From an uncultured Phycisphaerales bacterium (GTDB taxonomy: Bacteria > Planctomycetota > Phycisphaerae > Sedimentisphaerales > Anaerobacaceae), in assembly GCA_937927975.1 (NCBI GenBank), contig CALEZT010000082.1:7217-71216 (forward strand): DNA of 64,000 bases, read 5' to 3'. The position numbers and the translations under genes were made by a program. Every line of letters starts with the position of its first letter. Within the stretch, counting starts at the first letter, position 1. Positions 62,509 to 64,000 of this stretch are shown piece by piece. Below the pieces are notes generated by a model. It did not search any database. It saw only the letters and a list, made by a program, of their open reading frames with translations, and was not told the DNA's origin.

Positions 62509-62578
62509 GCCAGGGACGCGACGATGTCTTCTATCAACCACCAACAATCAACCTTCGCAAATGCCAAAAGGAGTTCCC

Positions 62579-62854
62579 ATGACCTCAGACCACAACGCCC
62601 GCTGGCGCCTGGACCGCAGGGTCAACCTCTCGGTCCTGCTGCAACTGATGGTGCTGGCCTCGCTGATCCTCGGGAGCTGGGTGAACCTCCAGCGCCAGCT
62701 CGGCCTGCTCCAGCACGACGTCGCGGCCCTTCTGCAGAGCCACAAGGAGTTCCAGCAGAAGCTCGAAATGCTCGCGGCCCGAAGCCTGGCCGGCGACTAC
62801 CGCCTCCAGGCGGTCGAGAAGCAGCTTGCCGATTCCACCAACGCGATTCGATAG
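62579..62854 (+). CDS. Small membrane protein, possible holin-like
   Basis: A 91-residue protein with one N-terminal span (about 17-35; VLLQLMVLASLILGSW) followed by a charged helical tail. AAAAGGAGTT before ATG 62579 is a strong site. Holin or other phage membrane role is suggested by position only; no lysin is adjacent. Confidence 0.5.
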   Translation: MTSDHNARWRLDRRVNLSVLLQLMVLASLILGSWVNLQRQLGLLQHDVAALLQSHKEFQQKLEMLAARSLAGDYRLQAVEKQLADSTNAIR

Positions 62855-62896
62855 CCCGCGCCGACGTCGGCGCATCCGAACCTTGGGAGAAAAGCC

Positions 62897-63511
62897 ATGA
62901 CACAAGAGACCCGATCCATCCGACGCGCAAGCCCTCGAACCCCTCTGTTGCCGGCCGCGGCCCTGCTGCTGCTGACCGCAGGCTGCAATGGTCTGCGCCT
63001 TGCGCCGGACGAGACGCAGAAGCAGAACGCCTGGCTGCACAACCGCACTGCGACGGTCGCCGCACAGACCGCGCGGGAGGAGGGCTCCTCGCAGCAGCTC
63101 CAGGCGCTCACGAAGCTCTCGGAACTGCAGAGCCGCTCGTTCAACGCCTATTGCGGCCTGCCCAAGGAGTACCCGCAGGCCGAGACCGTGGACGACATCC
63201 TGGCCGAGTCGAGCGTGCAGATCGCGACCGCGGCGCTGGCCCGGTCCGCCGAGCGGCCCGATCCGTGGGAGGTCGCCGACTCGGCGCTCGATATCGGGAT
63301 CGGCGTGTCCGCCCTGTTCGGCGGGGTCCTGGGCGCCCGCGCCGTCCGCCTGCTCCAGGAGGCCCGCGACAAGAGCAAAGCCCTGCGGGAGATCATCCAG
63401 GGCAACGAGCGGTTCAAGAGCCAGCACGCCGACCAGGTGGCCGCGTTCAAGGCCGCCCAGGAGAACCAGTCGCCCGAAACCCGCAGGCTCGTGACCACAA
63501 TGAAAGGATGA
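62897..63511 (+). CDS. Lipoprotein of the phage-like cluster
   Basis: A 204-residue protein with a lipobox (LLLLTAGC, C29) after a signal peptide, so it is probably anchored in a membrane. The remainder is charged and helical. A lipoprotein in a phage cluster may be a spanin-like or superinfection-exclusion protein; neither can be shown. Confidence 0.55.
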   Translation: MTQETRSIRRASPRTPLLPAAALLLLTAGCNGLRLAPDETQKQNAWLHNRTATVAAQTAREEGSSQQLQALTKLSELQSRSFNAYCGLPKEYPQAETVDDILAESSVQIATAALARSAERPDPWEVADSALDIGIGVSALFGGVLGARAVRLLQEARDKSKALREIIQGNERFKSQHADQVAAFKAAQENQSPETRRLVTTMKG

Positions 63512-63539
63512 TCCATCGTACGCCAAGGGAAAGAGCCCC

Positions 63540-63827
63540 ATGAACACCGGCTGGATCATGCTGCACCGCAAACTGCTGGAGAATCCCCTGGCCCGCAGGC
63601 CCGCGTACTGCCACCTCTGGGTACACCTGCTCCTGCGGGCCTGTCACAGGGAAGTCTCGTTCATCTGGAACGAACGCGATCCCTTCTGGTTCGCGAATAT
63701 CCTGACTCCCGCCTCGCTGCGAAAGCACTTCGACCGTCTGGAGCTGGCGATGCGAGGCTCGGCTCCGGCCCACAGGGAGACCGTCCGGGAGATGGTCGCA
63801 CGCATGGAACGGGAGGGCACACTGTGA
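63540..63827 (+). CDS. Shortened phage replication protein (DnaD-like), paralogue of 27716
   Basis: A 95-residue protein. The first 35 residues (MNTGWIMLHRKLLENPL, then AYCHLWVHLLLRA) are the N-terminus of phage replisome organisers, and the last 55 (NERDPFWFANILTP, LRKHFDRLELAM) match the C-terminus of the 242-residue protein at 27716-28444. The middle, about 150 residues with the DNA-binding part, is missing, so the gene is an internal deletion. It is coupled to the next gene by GTGA. Confidence 0.65.
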   Translation: MNTGWIMLHRKLLENPLARRPAYCHLWVHLLLRACHREVSFIWNERDPFWFANILTPASLRKHFDRLELAMRGSAPAHRETVREMVARMEREGTL

Positions 63828-64000
63828 ATCGCGACGAACGGATGCAGTTCATCGAGTCCGAGATCAAGACCCTTTGGTCCCGGTGGGACCCCACGGAGGC
63901 GGAGGTCCGTGTCTGGATGGCCGAGCTGGCGACGCTGGACTACGCCCTCGCCCGACGCGCGGCGCAGGCGTGCTTTGCCGAGCTGACGGTCAACGCGCAC
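63824..64000 (+). CDS. Phage replication-associated protein (5' part; 3' end outside window)
   Basis: Fifty-nine codons to the window edge, a GTG start overlapping the previous stop. The residues (VWMAELATLDYALARRAAQ in part) match the N-terminal half of the gene at 26955-27719, so the same pair of genes occurs twice. Confidence 0.65.
   Translation, partial: MNRDERMQFIESEIKTLWSRWDPTEAEVRVWMAELATLDYALARRAAQACFAELTVNAH

Larger units (their letters stand above)
50817..64000. mobile_element. Phage-like structural and replication gene cluster (to the window edge)
   Basis: All genes on the plus strand, tightly packed, from portal to replication genes. No integrase, terminase, tail tape-measure or lysin is seen; a hairpin repeat breaks the cluster after the capsid gene. 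It may be a prophage continuing beyond the window, a remnant, or a gene-transfer-agent-like cluster. Confidence 0.7.

Overview
The window is GC-rich bacterial chromosome, most likely from a planctomycete of the Phycisphaerae/Sedimentisphaerales type. The evidence is indirect: three ECF sigma/membrane anti-sigma pairs in 16 kb, secreted formylglycine-generating-enzyme-like proteins with discoidin-like tails, a secreted FAD-dependent oxidoreductase with an N-terminal carbohydrate-binding-like region, a planctomycete-style prepilin, and small secreted proteins ending in a VPxPGA...GLVGW(L/F)RRR sorting tail. No rRNA, tRNA or CRISPR array was seen, and no species name can be given from the sequence alone.

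Layout. 1-5.7 kb: two ECF sigma/anti-sigma operons on the minus strand that share a 38-bp bipartite upstream motif, with a GIY-YIG nuclease cassette and RNase HI between them. 5.9-10.8 kb: a secreted copper/sugar-dehydrogenase/CHRD fusion, a PadR regulator with its operator, a polytopic membrane protein and a secreted protein. 10.9-16.4 kb: an ECF sigma, a membrane regulator with a discoidin-like tail, and two FGE-like secreted proteins in one minus-strand operon. 17-26.3 kb: a primase remnant, then host metabolism (esterase, glutamine-dependent NAD synthase, RpiB-type isomerase, FAD oxidoreductase, GxxExxY protein, a predicted alpha/alpha-barrel protein). 26.4-48.8 kb: a mosaic of sorting-tail proteins, phage-type genes (two replication genes, terminase, an HTH-ABC ATPase-GNAT-ParB operon), a ParB-like gene, an ImmA/PIN pair, small membrane and zinc-ribbon proteins, a subtilase, an esterase and a sugar kinase. 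48.9-50.6 kb: prepilin and TylF-type methyltransferase. 50.8-64 kb: a plus-strand phage structural cluster (portal, scaffold-like, major capsid, connector and tail genes, baseplate-like, TM protein, lipoprotein) ending in two replication genes that are paralogues of those at 27-28.4 kb.

Two themes stand out. First, phage-type modules are dispersed among host genes and no integrase or lysin is visible. Two of them, the primase remnant and the portal cluster, start behind near-identical 160-bp leaders containing a CACGAATTT/AAATTCGTG palindrome. This fits either decayed related prophages or a gene-transfer-agent-like arrangement; the window cannot decide. Second, the intergenic DNA is full of short inverted-repeat families. 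Two of these families bracket a small nuclease gene (GIY-YIG, and a GxxExxY/PD-(D/E)XK-like protein), as expected of small mobile cassettes, and copies of the second family supply the N-terminal codons of two exported proteins.

Start codons were chosen by ribosome-binding-site position and family N-termini. Functions given for phage tail genes rest largely on gene order.
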